From Hungatella hathewayi (GTDB taxonomy: Bacteria; Bacillota; Clostridia; Lachnospirales; Lachnospiraceae), in the NCBI GenBank assembly GCA_025149285.1, contig CP102274.1:6614489-6678488 (forward strand): a DNA stretch of 64,000 bases. Reading direction: 5' to 3'. The notes beneath the pieces were generated by a model. It was not told the DNA's origin and did not search any database. It worked only from the letters and a program-made list of their open reading frames with translations. The position numbers were made by a program, and so were the translations under genes. Of the stretch, positions 27,246 through 35,375 are shown one piece after another; the stretch's first letter is position 1, and every line of letters starts with the position of its first letter.

Positions 27246-28670
27246 TTATTTTTTCTGAGAAAACATTTTTAAAATGAGACCAACGATCAGCCAGCCCGCC
27301 ACGATCAGCCACTCTACCGGCTTTAAGGCCGCCGGGCTCATCGGAATAACCATCAATGCGATAATAATGGAACCAGCCAGACAGGCGGCTCCGATTCCCA
27401 GCCTGCCGCCAGGTACTTTATACGGTCTCGGAAGGTCCGGTTCCGTCGTCCTCATGCGAAGGCAGGCAAAGCTTACCATAGTACAGGAGAAAATAAATGC
27501 CAGTGCGGATACATTGGTCAGAGGAACCAGCATTTTCTTTCCCAGAAACGGTCCGACGATGGTCAGACAGGCCAGAAGCGTATTTGCCATTTTGGGAGCA
27601 CCGCTTTTGGGATCGATTTCAGCAAATTTCTCAGGAAGCTGGCCTTTTCTCCCCATTGCCAGCATGATTCGGCTGGTGGCTCCAAAAAAGGAGTTCATCG
27701 GTCCCATCGGCCCTAAGGTTGCGATAACCAGCATAATGACATACAGGATCATATTGATGTCTCTTAAGCAGGCCAGAGCCGGAACGGAATTCTTTACAAA
27801 ATCGGACCACGGAATGATGGTTCCGAAGGAATAGATACAGATCATGTAGAAACCGCCGGCAGCCAATAACGCCATACTGATCACCTTGCCGAATTTATTC
27901 CAGTCAAGGCCCTCCGCCGCTTCCTCTGCCTGCTGCGGAATCGTATCAAATCCGGCATAGAAGAACGGTGTCATAACAAGAACGGATACGATTCCGGCAA
28001 ACATATTGGTCGCACTCGTCGAAGATCCCGCTCCTTCCACCTGTCCGAACGCAGGTAATATGTTGTGCGGGCCGCCCTTTACAAAGGAAATAGCCATAGC
28101 CAGAAGCATGCCTCCCAGCAACGCCTTCGTCAAAAACGCCTGCAGCTTGGCAGCGGAACTTGCCCCTTTAAAATTCAGAAAAATCACGTAGCATGCAAAG
28201 CCCAGCGCTATGATGGTCGGGAACAGATAGACATCAGCACCCATAATGGTATAGAGCTTTACTGACCGAAGAAACGGCAGCATGTCGCCAAACATGTCGG
28301 AAACAAGCGTCGAGATTGCGATTGCCTCCCACGGACACAGGATACCGTTTCCAAGTGCCAGAAACCAGCCCGTTATGTAAGAAACATTTTTGCCGAAGGT
28401 TCTGTCGACATACTCGACGATTCCTCCCGATATCGGTATCGCTGCCGTCAGCTCCCCGAATACCGCGCCAATCGGCAGCAGAAATAAAGCGCCGATAAAA
28501 AATGCAATCATTGCAGCGACAGGACCGCCGCCGATAATCATCCAGTCACCAACCAAAAGCACCCAGCCCGTCCCGATGATCGCGCCGAAACCGATTGTGA
28601 AGTAGTTCCAGATGGATAAGGTTTTCTGCATACCCGGCCCTTCCGGAGCTGTCTGTTTGGAACCAGCCAT
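27246..28670 (-). CDS. APC-superfamily amino acid/amine permease
   Basis: 474 residues with 12 predicted membrane helices. The first helix has the family pattern FTIGFGAIIGTGWVLLVGDW (the GxG substrate loop), and MTPFFYAGFDTIPQQAEEA is the helix-6 landmark. It is first gene of the two-gene operon with the amidohydrolase and divergent from the LytTR/GHKL system at 28848. It probably imports an amino acid derivative or dipeptide for that enzyme. Confidence 0.92.
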   Translation of the reverse strand: MAGSKQTAPEGPGMQKTLSIWNYFTIGFGAIIGTGWVLLVGDWMIIGGGPVAAMIAFFIGALFLLPIGAVFGELTAAIPISGGIVEYVDRTFGKNVSYITGWFLALGNGILCPWEAIAISTLVSDMFGDMLPFLRSVKLYTIMGADVYLFPTIIALGFACYVIFLNFKGASSAAKLQAFLTKALLGGMLLAMAISFVKGGPHNILPAFGQVEGAGSSTSATNMFAGIVSVLVMTPFFYAGFDTIPQQAEEAAEGLDWNKFGKVISMALLAAGGFYMICIYSFGTIIPWSDFVKNSVPALACLRDINMILYVIMLVIATLGPMGPMNSFFGATSRIMLAMGRKGQLPEKFAEIDPKSGAPKMANTLLACLTIVGPFLGKKMLVPLTNVSALAFIFSCTMVSFACLRMRTTEPDLPRPYKVPGGRLGIGAACLAGSIIIALMVIPMSPAALKPVEWLIVAGWLIVGLILKMFSQKK

Positions 28671-28707
28671 AGAATTAATTCCCCCTTTTATTTGGTATAT
28701 GTGTCAC

Positions 28708-28736
28708 TTGACAAAAGCCATTTTAACTCTTATGAT
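28708..28736 (+). promoter_or_regulatory. sigma-70 promoter of the LytTR two-component operon
   Basis: TTGACA and TATGAT with a 17-base spacer, about 110 bases upstream of the regulator start. The same 177-base gap must also carry the divergent permease promoter. Confidence 0.8.
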
Positions 28737-28847
28737 TTTATAGTCAATTGTCTGTGCACAAAAGACATTTTTCATGTCAGAAACGGCACCTGTTTCGTTA
28801 ATTTTGATCTGTTCGCCCGGCGAATTGGTTCAGAGAGGAGAAGCTTT

Positions 28848-29561
28848 ATGTATAAAGTTGCAATATGTGATGACAATCCGGCAGACTTACAATTAATAAC
28901 TGATTATCTGACAGAACCAGAATTTCATTATCCGCTGGAACTGTTCTCCTTCCATGACGGCGTAGAGCTGGCTCATGCGTATCAAAAGGAAGGTCAGTTT
29001 GATTTAATCATCCTCGATATGATGATGGACCGGTTAAACGGGATCGAAACAGCACTAAAAATACGAAAAGTGGATCAAAACGTTGCCATTCTCATCGTAA
29101 CGGCAACTGTAGAATACGCCATTGAAGGCTATAAGATCAACGCAGCCCGCTACATTGTAAAACCGGTATCAAAACGGGAATTTCAAAAGATCACCAGGAA
29201 TATTTTTGCCTTCATTGATAAAAAGAGAGGGGCTTATTACCGTTTTCCCAGCAAAAGCGGAACTACCGTCATCTCCATGGAAGACATCTTCTATTTTGAG
29301 TCGGACATCCGTTCCATCCATATCTCTTCCAGACAGGGTGACTATACCTTTACCGGACGGATCAGCGCTGTGGAAGAGCAGACGGAAGGCCATGGATTTC
29401 TCAGGGTCCATAAGAGTTTCATTGTAAATCTAAAGCACGTTCACAATATTTTTAAGGATTCCGTAACATTAGATAATGGAGAAGTGATTCCCTTAAGCCG
29501 TCACCGCCACAGGGAAGTAAATCAGAAATTTTTAGATTATATGGAGGAGCAGATCATATGA
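28848..29561 (+). CDS. LytTR-family response regulator (AgrA/LytR-like)
   Basis: 237 residues from ATG 28848, which has AGAGGAG upstream; the frame is open back to 28692 but that part is untranslated leader. The receiver domain has CDDN at 7-10 and phospho-acceptor Asp57 in ILDMMMD. The LytTR DNA-binding domain (about 140-235) has FYFESDIRSIHISS and the end FLRVHKSFIVNLKHV...LSRHRHREV. It is coupled to the kinase by a four-base ATGA overlap. Its likely target is the divergent permease/amidohydrolase operon. Confidence 0.94.
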   Translation: MYKVAICDDNPADLQLITDYLTEPEFHYPLELFSFHDGVELAHAYQKEGQFDLIILDMMMDRLNGIETALKIRKVDQNVAILIVTATVEYAIEGYKINAARYIVKPVSKREFQKITRNIFAFIDKKRGAYYRFPSKSGTTVISMEDIFYFESDIRSIHISSRQGDYTFTGRISAVEEQTEGHGFLRVHKSFIVNLKHVHNIFKDSVTLDNGEVIPLSRHRHREVNQKFLDYMEEQII

Positions 29562-30868
29562 TGGTCTATTACCAGCTGGTGCTGGACACGATTCTTTCCT
29601 GTGCCGAAACACTGATTCTGTTTCAGATGTACCGCGCTTTTTTAAGGCGTAACTCCCGCCCCAACAAATACTATTATCTGGGGCTTTTTTCATATTTCGT
29701 TTTTCAGCTTGTCACGTACGCCGGCCGCTGGCCCCTGTTTTCGGCCTGGATCTACTATCTGCTGTTTACGCTTTTGCTGGCATGCCTCTTTTTCGCGGAT
29801 ACACTTCAGATTAAAATTCTCGTGACATACCTCTTTGTCACCCTGCATTATTCGTGTAAACTGGCCTGCTCCACATTTTTTATGGCATTAAAGCACGCGG
29901 ATCTGCCGTCGGTCCCCTCCCACCTCATTCAAAGCCCGCTGTCACAGATCGCTGCCTGCATCGTTTTTATTCTGTTTACCTGGCTGTTCATCTATTTCCG
30001 CAGCATGCGCCGCCACAATAAATACAACCTGTATTCCGCCATCACCTACTTAGCGCCGGCCGGAATTCTCTTTATCGTCATTCATCAGTTCTATCTGCGG
30101 ACCGCCGGTCAGACCGCTCCGTTTTATCTGTCGGAGTCCGGAATATTGATGTGTACCTCCTTTGCGCTGTTCTATCTGATTGACAAGACCGAGATGATCG
30201 ACGAAGCCAGTGAGCGGAGTCTGATGGCCTCCAAGCTGCTGGAACATCAGAAAGATTATTATAAGAGTGTGGAGAAGTCTCAGCATGAAGTGGCAGCCAT
30301 GCGGCACGATCTGAAAAACCATCTGCACTGCATCGCTTCCTTTATCGAACTGGAACAGTATCATGATGCGCTTCATTATATCGAAGAGATTTACGCGAAT
30401 TCCAGGCACCTGTCTTCTACCGTTAACATCGGCAACAATCTGATCAGCATTCTGCTGAATGACGCGAAAGAGAGGGCCTCTCAGAATAACATACGCATGA
30501 CGGTAAACGTTATGGTACCCCCGGATTTACCGATTGACAATGTAGATTTATGCGTGATTCTGGGTAATTTACTGGACAACGCGCGGGAAGCATGCTGCCG
30601 TATGGAAGGCAATGAGGAAGACCGTTTTATTGAGGTGGAAATTGTATTCAGGAAGTCTTTTCTTATTATTAAAGTAACCAATTCCTTTAACGGCCAGTAC
30701 ATTCTGAAGGAAAACCGGTACGAAAGCGTCAAAAAGGACCAGCATTTCTGCGGTATCGGCCTCTCCAACGTGCGCACCACGGTAGAAAAGTACGATGGAG
30801 AAATGAAGGTCACCCCCAATGAAAAGGAATTTGTGGTTACAGTGATGTTAATGCTGCTGGGAAACTGA
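29558..30868 (+). CDS. GHKL-type sensor histidine kinase (AgrC-like)
   Basis: 436 residues. Six or seven N-terminal membrane helices (1-210) are followed by a helical linker with MRHDLKNHLHCIASFIEL (phosphorylated His in RHDLKNH) and a GHKL ATPase domain (CVILGNLLDNAREAC, GIGLSNVRTTVEKY). This is the AgrC/CitA-like kinase layout that pairs with LytTR regulators. No agrB or signal-peptide gene is nearby, so a small molecule rather than an autoinducer peptide may be sensed. Confidence 0.93.
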   Translation: MMVYYQLVLDTILSCAETLILFQMYRAFLRRNSRPNKYYYLGLFSYFVFQLVTYAGRWPLFSAWIYYLLFTLLLACLFFADTLQIKILVTYLFVTLHYSCKLACSTFFMALKHADLPSVPSHLIQSPLSQIAACIVFILFTWLFIYFRSMRRHNKYNLYSAITYLAPAGILFIVIHQFYLRTAGQTAPFYLSESGILMCTSFALFYLIDKTEMIDEASERSLMASKLLEHQKDYYKSVEKSQHEVAAMRHDLKNHLHCIASFIELEQYHDALHYIEEIYANSRHLSSTVNIGNNLISILLNDAKERASQNNIRMTVNVMVPPDLPIDNVDLCVILGNLLDNAREACCRMEGNEEDRFIEVEIVFRKSFLIIKVTNSFNGQYILKENRYESVKKDQHFCGIGLSNVRTTVEKYDGEMKVTPNEKEFVVTVMLMLLGN

Positions 30869-30910
30869 AAGGCCGGACCGCCGCAATCCCTTCTTCACCT
30901 GAAATACAGA

Positions 30911-30978
30911 ATAAAAAACCAGGAAAGAGAAAACAATCTTGCTGAAACTCGGATTGTTTTCTTTTTCCTGGTTTTTTA
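30911..30978. terminator. bidirectional intrinsic terminator
   Basis: AAAAAACCAGGAAA.AGAAAACAATC pairs with GATTGTTTTCTTTTTCCTGGTTTTTT. It lies between the kinase and the convergent Nramp-like gene. Confidence 0.88.
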
Positions 30979-31021
30979 TTTTTCCGTCATCCCACAGTCT
31001 GTCCTTCTTCCATTTCTTCTA

Positions 31022-32269
31022 TTAAAGAAAGAACATTTTCCAGAGAGCAGAACCTGTCATAATCAAAGCAAAGGCATAGCTGATCACCATACAGATCTGA
31101 AGCACCCGCGGAGTCTTTAAGCCGGCATTTACATCCCTGCGGAAAATCAGGCGGCAGACGAAGAATCCGCCGAATGGTGTGGCGACTGCCGTCGCAATAT
31201 TGGCAATAAAGATCAGCTGGGTGGGGGAACCGCCGTAGCTGTAGCAGATGACTGCCGCAAAAGCGATGCAGAGAAGACAGCCCCAGCGGATAAACTTTGT
31301 CTCCAGTCCCACTGGTTTATCAATACCCGCTGCCAGCAGTACCATCCCACGCTGTGTATTGCCAAGCAGTGATGAAAATCCCGCCGCCAGCAGTGCAATA
31401 CCCATAACGACCGGCGCCGCTTTTCCTAAAAACGGAATGAGAAGGTCGCCCAGCTGAGCCGGTGCCTTTATAGCCGTTCCCGTTGGATGCAGCACAATCG
31501 CGCCAACCAGTACAATGGCTCCTGATATCAGGATAACGGCAGCAACATGGGCAATGGCATCCGCAAGCATGATTCCGTTAAATAAATCTTCTTTTTTCCA
31601 CTTCTTTTCAACGCCGAGATACGTTCCGTAAATACCGGCGGTGATAGCTGCATTGGTACTTATGTACGCCAGTGCTGTCGTGAGGCTGCCTTCCGCAACC
31701 GTCCAGTGAGTCAGCCCTTTTCCAAGTTCTCCCCACGCCGGCCCGCCTGTGGCAGCCAGTGTGGCATAAAAACAGACAATCATTCCAAGGATACACAGAG
31801 TAATCAGCTTTTCCACCTTGGAATAAACCCCTTTCGTGAAATAGCATACCAGGATAATCGCAATCATAATAAGGGATCCCAGCTTCCAGTTCATTCCGAA
31901 GATCAGATTCATACCGGCTCCCGATCCTGTTATATTTCCCATTGTAAAGAACAGGCACGCGAAAAATGTAGCCATGCCGACGATGACCGCCGCCCCTTTT
32001 CCATAGTAATGGCGGATGGCATGAATCACCGGCATTCCCGTAAGCATGGAGATTCTGTATGTCGTCAGCATAAATGTAATGCCCATAAATGCAATGGGAA
32101 CGACAAGCCATATCATTGAGTATCCATAGTTGGATCCCAACATCGCAGATGTGGTGATATTTCCGGGCCCGATTACAACCCCCGCCAGAATGATACCCGG
32201 ACCAATACGTTTTAACAGTTCCAGAAATGATGCTTTTTTGACTTTTGTCTGGTCAAATGCTTCCCCCAT
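31022..32269 (-). CDS. Nramp-like membrane transporter lacking the canonical metal-binding motifs
   Basis: 415 residues, 11 predicted membrane helices, clearly in the Nramp fold family (start RIGPGIILAGVVIGPGNITT). The canonical helix-1 motif DPGN reads GPGN here (residues 34-37), so the metal-ligand Asp is lost. The helix-6 motif MPHN is replaced by AAITAGIYGTY (207-217), so the ligand Met is lost too. Metal transport of the usual kind is therefore doubtful. It is encoded downstream of a DapA-family aldolase gene under an apparent LacI operator, which suggests uptake of an organic acid or similar substrate of that enzyme. That role is inference. Confidence 0.85.
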   Translation of the reverse strand: MGEAFDQTKVKKASFLELLKRIGPGIILAGVVIGPGNITTSAMLGSNYGYSMIWLVVPIAFMGITFMLTTYRISMLTGMPVIHAIRHYYGKGAAVIVGMATFFACLFFTMGNITGSGAGMNLIFGMNWKLGSLIMIAIILVCYFTKGVYSKVEKLITLCILGMIVCFYATLAATGGPAWGELGKGLTHWTVAEGSLTTALAYISTNAAITAGIYGTYLGVEKKWKKEDLFNGIMLADAIAHVAAVILISGAIVLVGAIVLHPTGTAIKAPAQLGDLLIPFLGKAAPVVMGIALLAAGFSSLLGNTQRGMVLLAAGIDKPVGLETKFIRWGCLLCIAFAAVICYSYGGSPTQLIFIANIATAVATPFGGFFVCRLIFRRDVNAGLKTPRVLQICMVISYAFALIMTGSALWKMFFL

Positions 32270-32286
32270 ATCTTCACCTCTCCTGC

Positions 32287-32321
32287 AAAAGGCGGCACCG
32301 GCTGCTTCCGGCGCCGCCTTT
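32287..32321 (-). terminator. hairpin between aldolase and transporter genes (attenuator or partial terminator)
   Basis: AAAGGCGGC.CCGG...CCGG.GCCGCCTTT is a strong stem followed on the minus strand by TTTTGC. It would reduce read-through from the aldolase into the transporter gene or protect the upstream mRNA end. Confidence 0.65.
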
Positions 32322-32366
32322 CACAATCCTTTCACTTCTCTGAAATTCTCTGTTTTTTGTTACTGA

Positions 32367-33338
32367 TTACTGAAACTGGCTCATGTCCACCTTTTCCATG
32401 CCGCTGTTCTTAAGCCCCAGTGCGATCCAGTCTTTTTCCTCCTGGTTCAGCGGAAGCACCGGTTTGCGCATTAAACCGCTGGAGAATATACCTCGCTGTA
32501 CAAGAGCTTCCTTCAGCCGCGCATGGGCCTCGCCGGATGGCTGACCGCCGCCGTAAATAGCCTGTGAAATATGATAGATCCGGTCGGACCAGTCCTGAGC
32601 CTCCTTTAATGTGTGCTTATCCGGATTAGCAAATACCTCGCGGGCCGGGCAGATGATCTCCGGCACGCAGCCTGCAAATCCGATTAAAGCACCATCCATG
32701 CCCGGGAACCAACTGACACACAGCGTCTCATCGTGGCATGTAATTAAAGAAATATCCGGGCATTCCTGGCGAAGAAGGCGGACGTCGTGTTCATAGATGG
32801 AGGTAACGCGTGTTCCCATCTTGATGCATTTTACATGATCGATTTCCCTGCACATCTTAATCAGTGTCTCTACCGGATAAAATGCCTTGCTGGTGGCCGG
32901 ATAGAGGTGGATGATGATATCGATATCCGCGCCTTCCGCCACATCCTTCACATACTCAAACGGTGCATCCGCATGCATGCCAAAGCGCAGCCACATGTGA
33001 GGAGGCATTAACAGGATTCCGTCAGCTCCTGCTTCCTTTGCTTCTTTTGCCATCTCAATGGATTCTATGGTATTTTCACAGTTGACACCGGAGATGATAG
33101 TCATAATATCACCGCATTCCTCACTGCAGATCTCAACCACACGCTTCCGCTCCGCACGGGACAGACCTGTAATCTCGCCTGTGTGGCCGTTGCATACCAG
33201 CCCCTGGATTCCCTGATTATAGAAAGTCTTCATCCAGCGAAGGTAAGCACGGAACTCCGGTTCATTGATTGTATAGTCGTCATTTAAAGGTACGGATACC
33301 GCCGGGAAGATTGTTTTAAAATTTTTTACTTTTGCCAT
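32367..33338 (-). CDS. DapA/NanA-family Schiff-base aldolase (substrate unknown)
   Basis: 323 residues from ATG 33338 (AAGGAG upstream); an open frame back to 33404 lacks a good ribosome site. The TIM barrel shows CNGHTGEITGLS (where DapA has GTTGE), Tyr146 in IIHLYPATS and the Schiff-base Lys173 in VKCIKMGT, so a pyruvate-type aldolase/lyase or dehydratase mechanism is likely. His52 in place of the first Thr of the DapA pair, and the isolated catabolic context, argue against lysine biosynthesis. The gene has its own promoter at 33488-33516 with a LacI-type operator just after it, and the transporter gene lies downstream. Confidence 0.88.
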   Translation of the reverse strand: MAKVKNFKTIFPAVSVPLNDDYTINEPEFRAYLRWMKTFYNQGIQGLVCNGHTGEITGLSRAERKRVVEICSEECGDIMTIISGVNCENTIESIEMAKEAKEAGADGILLMPPHMWLRFGMHADAPFEYVKDVAEGADIDIIIHLYPATSKAFYPVETLIKMCREIDHVKCIKMGTRVTSIYEHDVRLLRQECPDISLITCHDETLCVSWFPGMDGALIGFAGCVPEIICPAREVFANPDKHTLKEAQDWSDRIYHISQAIYGGGQPSGEAHARLKEALVQRGIFSSGLMRKPVLPLNQEEKDWIALGLKNSGMEKVDMSQFQ

Positions 33339-33462
33339 AATTTTATTCTCCTTTTTATTCAATAAGCTTTCTCTGTTTTCTTCATTCTGATTTTCATCTG
33401 ACATAACTGCCTGCCCTGAACCTGCTTCACCATCGCGCGCTGGTGTTTCGGCTCCGTTTATG

Positions 33463-33472
33463 CAATCGTTTG
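33463..33472. promoter_or_regulatory. LacI-type operator, aldolase side
   Basis: CAATCGTTTG fits the CAAxCGxTTG pattern of LacI-family operators with a central CG. It lies just after the minus-strand promoter 33488-33516, so a bound repressor would block transcription. The reverse complement CAAACGATTG recurs at 33738, with matching flanks (GATTGCAT and GATTGTAT). Confidence 0.75.
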
Positions 33473-33487
33473 TATGTCTGTAGCTCC

Positions 33488-33516
33488 TTTATACCATACT
33501 GCAGGGCGACGGTCAA
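33488..33516 (-). promoter_or_regulatory. sigma-70 promoter of the aldolase/transporter operon
   Basis: On the minus strand, TTGACC and TATAAA have a 17-base spacer. The leader to the aldolase ATG is about 140 bases long and contains the operator at 33463. Confidence 0.8.
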
Positions 33517-33737
33517 TAGATACGGGCTCACCTGCAATTTATTGCATATGACCTACAAAAATTTGTATAAAGTATAGTTTAATATGTTTCAATCCAATAT
33601 TTTTGTATATATTTACCCGTTTCTTCAATAAAACAGGCTGATATGTATCAGCACATCTGTTCCCAAATGTTTCTCCTGTAATTCTTTAGCATTTTGCTTG
33701 TATTTCGCTTTCATCTGTATTATATTGGTATTATAGG

Positions 33738-33747
33738 CAAACGATTG
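33738..33747. promoter_or_regulatory. LacI-type operator, regulator side
   Basis: CAAACGATTG lies 38 bases before the lacI-type start codon, just after TATATT/TATTAT hexamers with a TTGTAT or TTGCTT about 17-18 bases further up. This points to autoregulation. Between the two operators (33473-33737) the sequence is AT-rich and shows no other gene. Confidence 0.72.
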
Positions 33748-33785
33748 TATATAATTTTAAAAAACAAGGAAAAGGATTTGATATT

Positions 33786-34781
33786 ATGGCTACATTAAAA
33801 GATGTTGCAAGACTGGCCTGTGTTGACGTAAGCACCGTTTCCCGGGCGCTTAACAATACTTCCTATGTTCATCCGGACACGAAAGCCCGGATCTTCGCGG
33901 CCGTAAAGGAATTAAGCTATCAGCCCAACGTTCTGGCCCAGGGGCTGCGGCAGGGCAAGCGCCATACGATCGGGGTCGTAGTACCCCGCCTTCATCTGAC
34001 ACTGTTTGCCGATATTACCCAGAGCATTGAATCAGAATCCCGAAAACTTGGATATGCAACGCTCATCTGTCACACAGAGGATGATCCGCTGATTGAAAAA
34101 GAGTGTCTGAACCGTCTGCGCAATGGTTTCGTGGATGGCATTATCATAGCCGGTACAGGACGCAATGGCCACCTGCTTCGGGATATCCACGCCGGAGGCA
34201 TCGCAGTGACCCAGATTGTCCGAAAACAGGAAAACAGCATCAGCAGCGTCATCGCCGATTACGATGCCTGCGGCTACGATACTGTCAAATATCTCTATTC
34301 CAAAGGCTGTCGGGAAATTGGCCTGATTAACGGCACCACAAGCCTCGCCCCGTACCGGGAACGTTATAACGGCTATCACCGGGCCATGGAAGAGCTTGAA
34401 CTTACAGAAACCTGTGCCACCTCTCCCATGCCGGGCAACAACTTTGAATACGGGTATCAGTGTACCGAAGATCTTTTGAACCAGAATCCGCATCTGGACG
34501 CCATCATGGCGGCCGTGGATATTCAGGGGATGGCCGCGATCCGCGCCCTAAAAGACAGAAAAATCCGCGTTCCGGAGCAGATCCGGCTGGTAAGCTTAAC
34601 CAGTCACTCCATTGGCGGACTCTTAGAGACAACCATGACATCACTGGAAATTCCCGCCCACGAAATGGGAGAAAAAGCGACACATATGGTCATCGATGAA
34701 ATCGAAGCGCCTTCCGACAGCAAACCGAGCGTACAGCACCTGGTGTTTTCTGCATCGCTGGTGGAGAGGGAAAGCAGCTGA
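33786..34781 (+). CDS. LacI-family transcription regulator
   Basis: 331 residues. The N-terminal HTH is classical (LKDVARLACVDVSTVSRALN), followed by the hinge helix (SYQPNVLAQGLRQG) that inserts into the central CG of the operator. The periplasmic-binding-type effector domain follows (IGVVVPRLHLTLFADI..., IAGTGRNG, IGLINGTTSL). Divergent from the aldolase/Nramp-like operon; both promoters carry a CAAxCGxTTG site. It probably represses the operon and itself until an effector, perhaps the transported substrate, binds. Confidence 0.94.
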   Translation: MATLKDVARLACVDVSTVSRALNNTSYVHPDTKARIFAAVKELSYQPNVLAQGLRQGKRHTIGVVVPRLHLTLFADITQSIESESRKLGYATLICHTEDDPLIEKECLNRLRNGFVDGIIIAGTGRNGHLLRDIHAGGIAVTQIVRKQENSISSVIADYDACGYDTVKYLYSKGCREIGLINGTTSLAPYRERYNGYHRAMEELELTETCATSPMPGNNFEYGYQCTEDLLNQNPHLDAIMAAVDIQGMAAIRALKDRKIRVPEQIRLVSLTSHSIGGLLETTMTSLEIPAHEMGEKATHMVIDEIEAPSDSKPSVQHLVFSASLVERESS

Positions 34782-34815
34782 TCCTATATCGTAAAAATAA
34801 TCCCGTGACACAAAC

Positions 34816-34889
34816 GAGAATCCTGCTGAAAGGATTCTCCGCCTGCGGCGGGCCGCTTCATTGAGGTAATTCCCTGCCGCTTCCGGCAG
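34816..34889. repeat. two strong hairpins downstream of the lacI-type gene
   Basis: GAGAATCCT-GCTGAA-AGGATTCTC (34816-34839) is a perfect 9-bp stem, and CTGCCG-CTTC-CGGCAG (34874-34889) a perfect 6-bp stem, with GC-rich sequence between. No clear U-tract follows either one. They may still end or stabilise the lacI-type mRNA, or the tRNA transcript from the other side. Confidence 0.5.
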
Positions 34890-34956
34890 TTATCTGTAAA
34901 ACGAAATAAAAGCCCCAACCCCGCAACTCTCTGTCTGCAAAATCGGAACTTTTTCG

Positions 34957-35029
34957 TGCGCCTTCAGGGACTCGAACCCTGGACAAATAGATTAAGAGTC
35001 TACTGCTCTACCAACTGAGCTAAAGGCGC
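34957..35029 (-). tRNA. tRNA-Lys (anticodon CTT)
   Basis: The minus strand folds into a full cloverleaf: acceptor stem GCGCCTT/AAGGCGC, D arm GCTCAGTTGGTAGAGC, anticodon stem GTAGA with loop CTCTTAA (anticodon CTT) and TATCT-type partner, and T arm CAGGG-TTCGAGT-CCCTG. The discriminator is A at 34957. CCA is not encoded. Confidence 0.95.
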
Positions 35030-35071
35030 TTCTCTTCAGTTTTGTGTGCCTGTCTCGGTGACACGTGTGTT

Positions 35072-35100
35072 ATTATATAACTGCGTTTGACAAAAGTCAA
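35072..35100 (-). promoter_or_regulatory. sigma-70 promoter of tRNA-Lys
   Basis: On the minus strand, TTGACT and TATAAT have a 17-base spacer, about 43 bases upstream of the tRNA. Confidence 0.85.
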
Positions 35101-35136
35101 CCCCTTTTTTACAAAAAATTTACAGCTCTTTCATAA

Positions 35137-35289
35137 TTATTTATTTTTCTTCTTTTTCGGGGAGGAAGTACCGAGAATTTTGTTCACTTCCACGAAGGAT
35201 TTCTTCCATTGCAGTGCCTTCTTGTTGAGCTCTGTCTTATCGCTTGTCGCCTGGAGAAGTTTTACGGTTACCTTGTCTTTCATTCCCAT
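35137..35289 (-). CDS. 50-residue Lys-rich miniprotein
   Basis: ATG 35289 has AGGAG eight bases upstream and opens a 50-codon frame that begins MGMKDKVTVKLLQATSDKTE and ends SSPKKKKNK. Fourteen of 50 residues are Lys. The predicted form is an amphipathic helix (LNKKALQWKKSFVEVNKIL) and a basic tail. It lies between trmB and the tRNA-Lys promoter on the same strand. The function is unknown; a basic tail could bind RNA or DNA. Confidence 0.6.
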   Translation of the reverse strand: MGMKDKVTVKLLQATSDKTELNKKALQWKKSFVEVNKILGTSSPKKKKNK

Positions 35290-35375
35290 ATGGACCGCTC
35301 CTGTCATATCCTGTTAACGTTATTCTATGACAGGAGGGTCCCGGCGTGCCAGTCCTTTTCTTTAATTCTTTTTCT

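Noticed and set aside
28692..28847. N-terminal extension of the LytTR regulator
   Set aside because: The extension starts without a ribosome site and overlaps the promoter hexamers; the internal ATG 28848 has AGAGGAG and begins the receiver fold.
31608..32111. Long minus-strand frame of 167 codons inside the Nramp-like gene
   Set aside because: It is a different frame on the same strand within a clear transporter gene, has no family features and no ribosome site.
33339..33462. Lysine riboswitch upstream of the DapA-family gene
   Set aside because: The leader is about 140 bases, AT-rich, and shows a LacI operator but none of the lysine riboswitch core.
34816..34889. Intrinsic terminator for the lacI-type gene
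   Set aside because: Both hairpins are strong but neither has a following U-tract, so they are listed only as hairpins.
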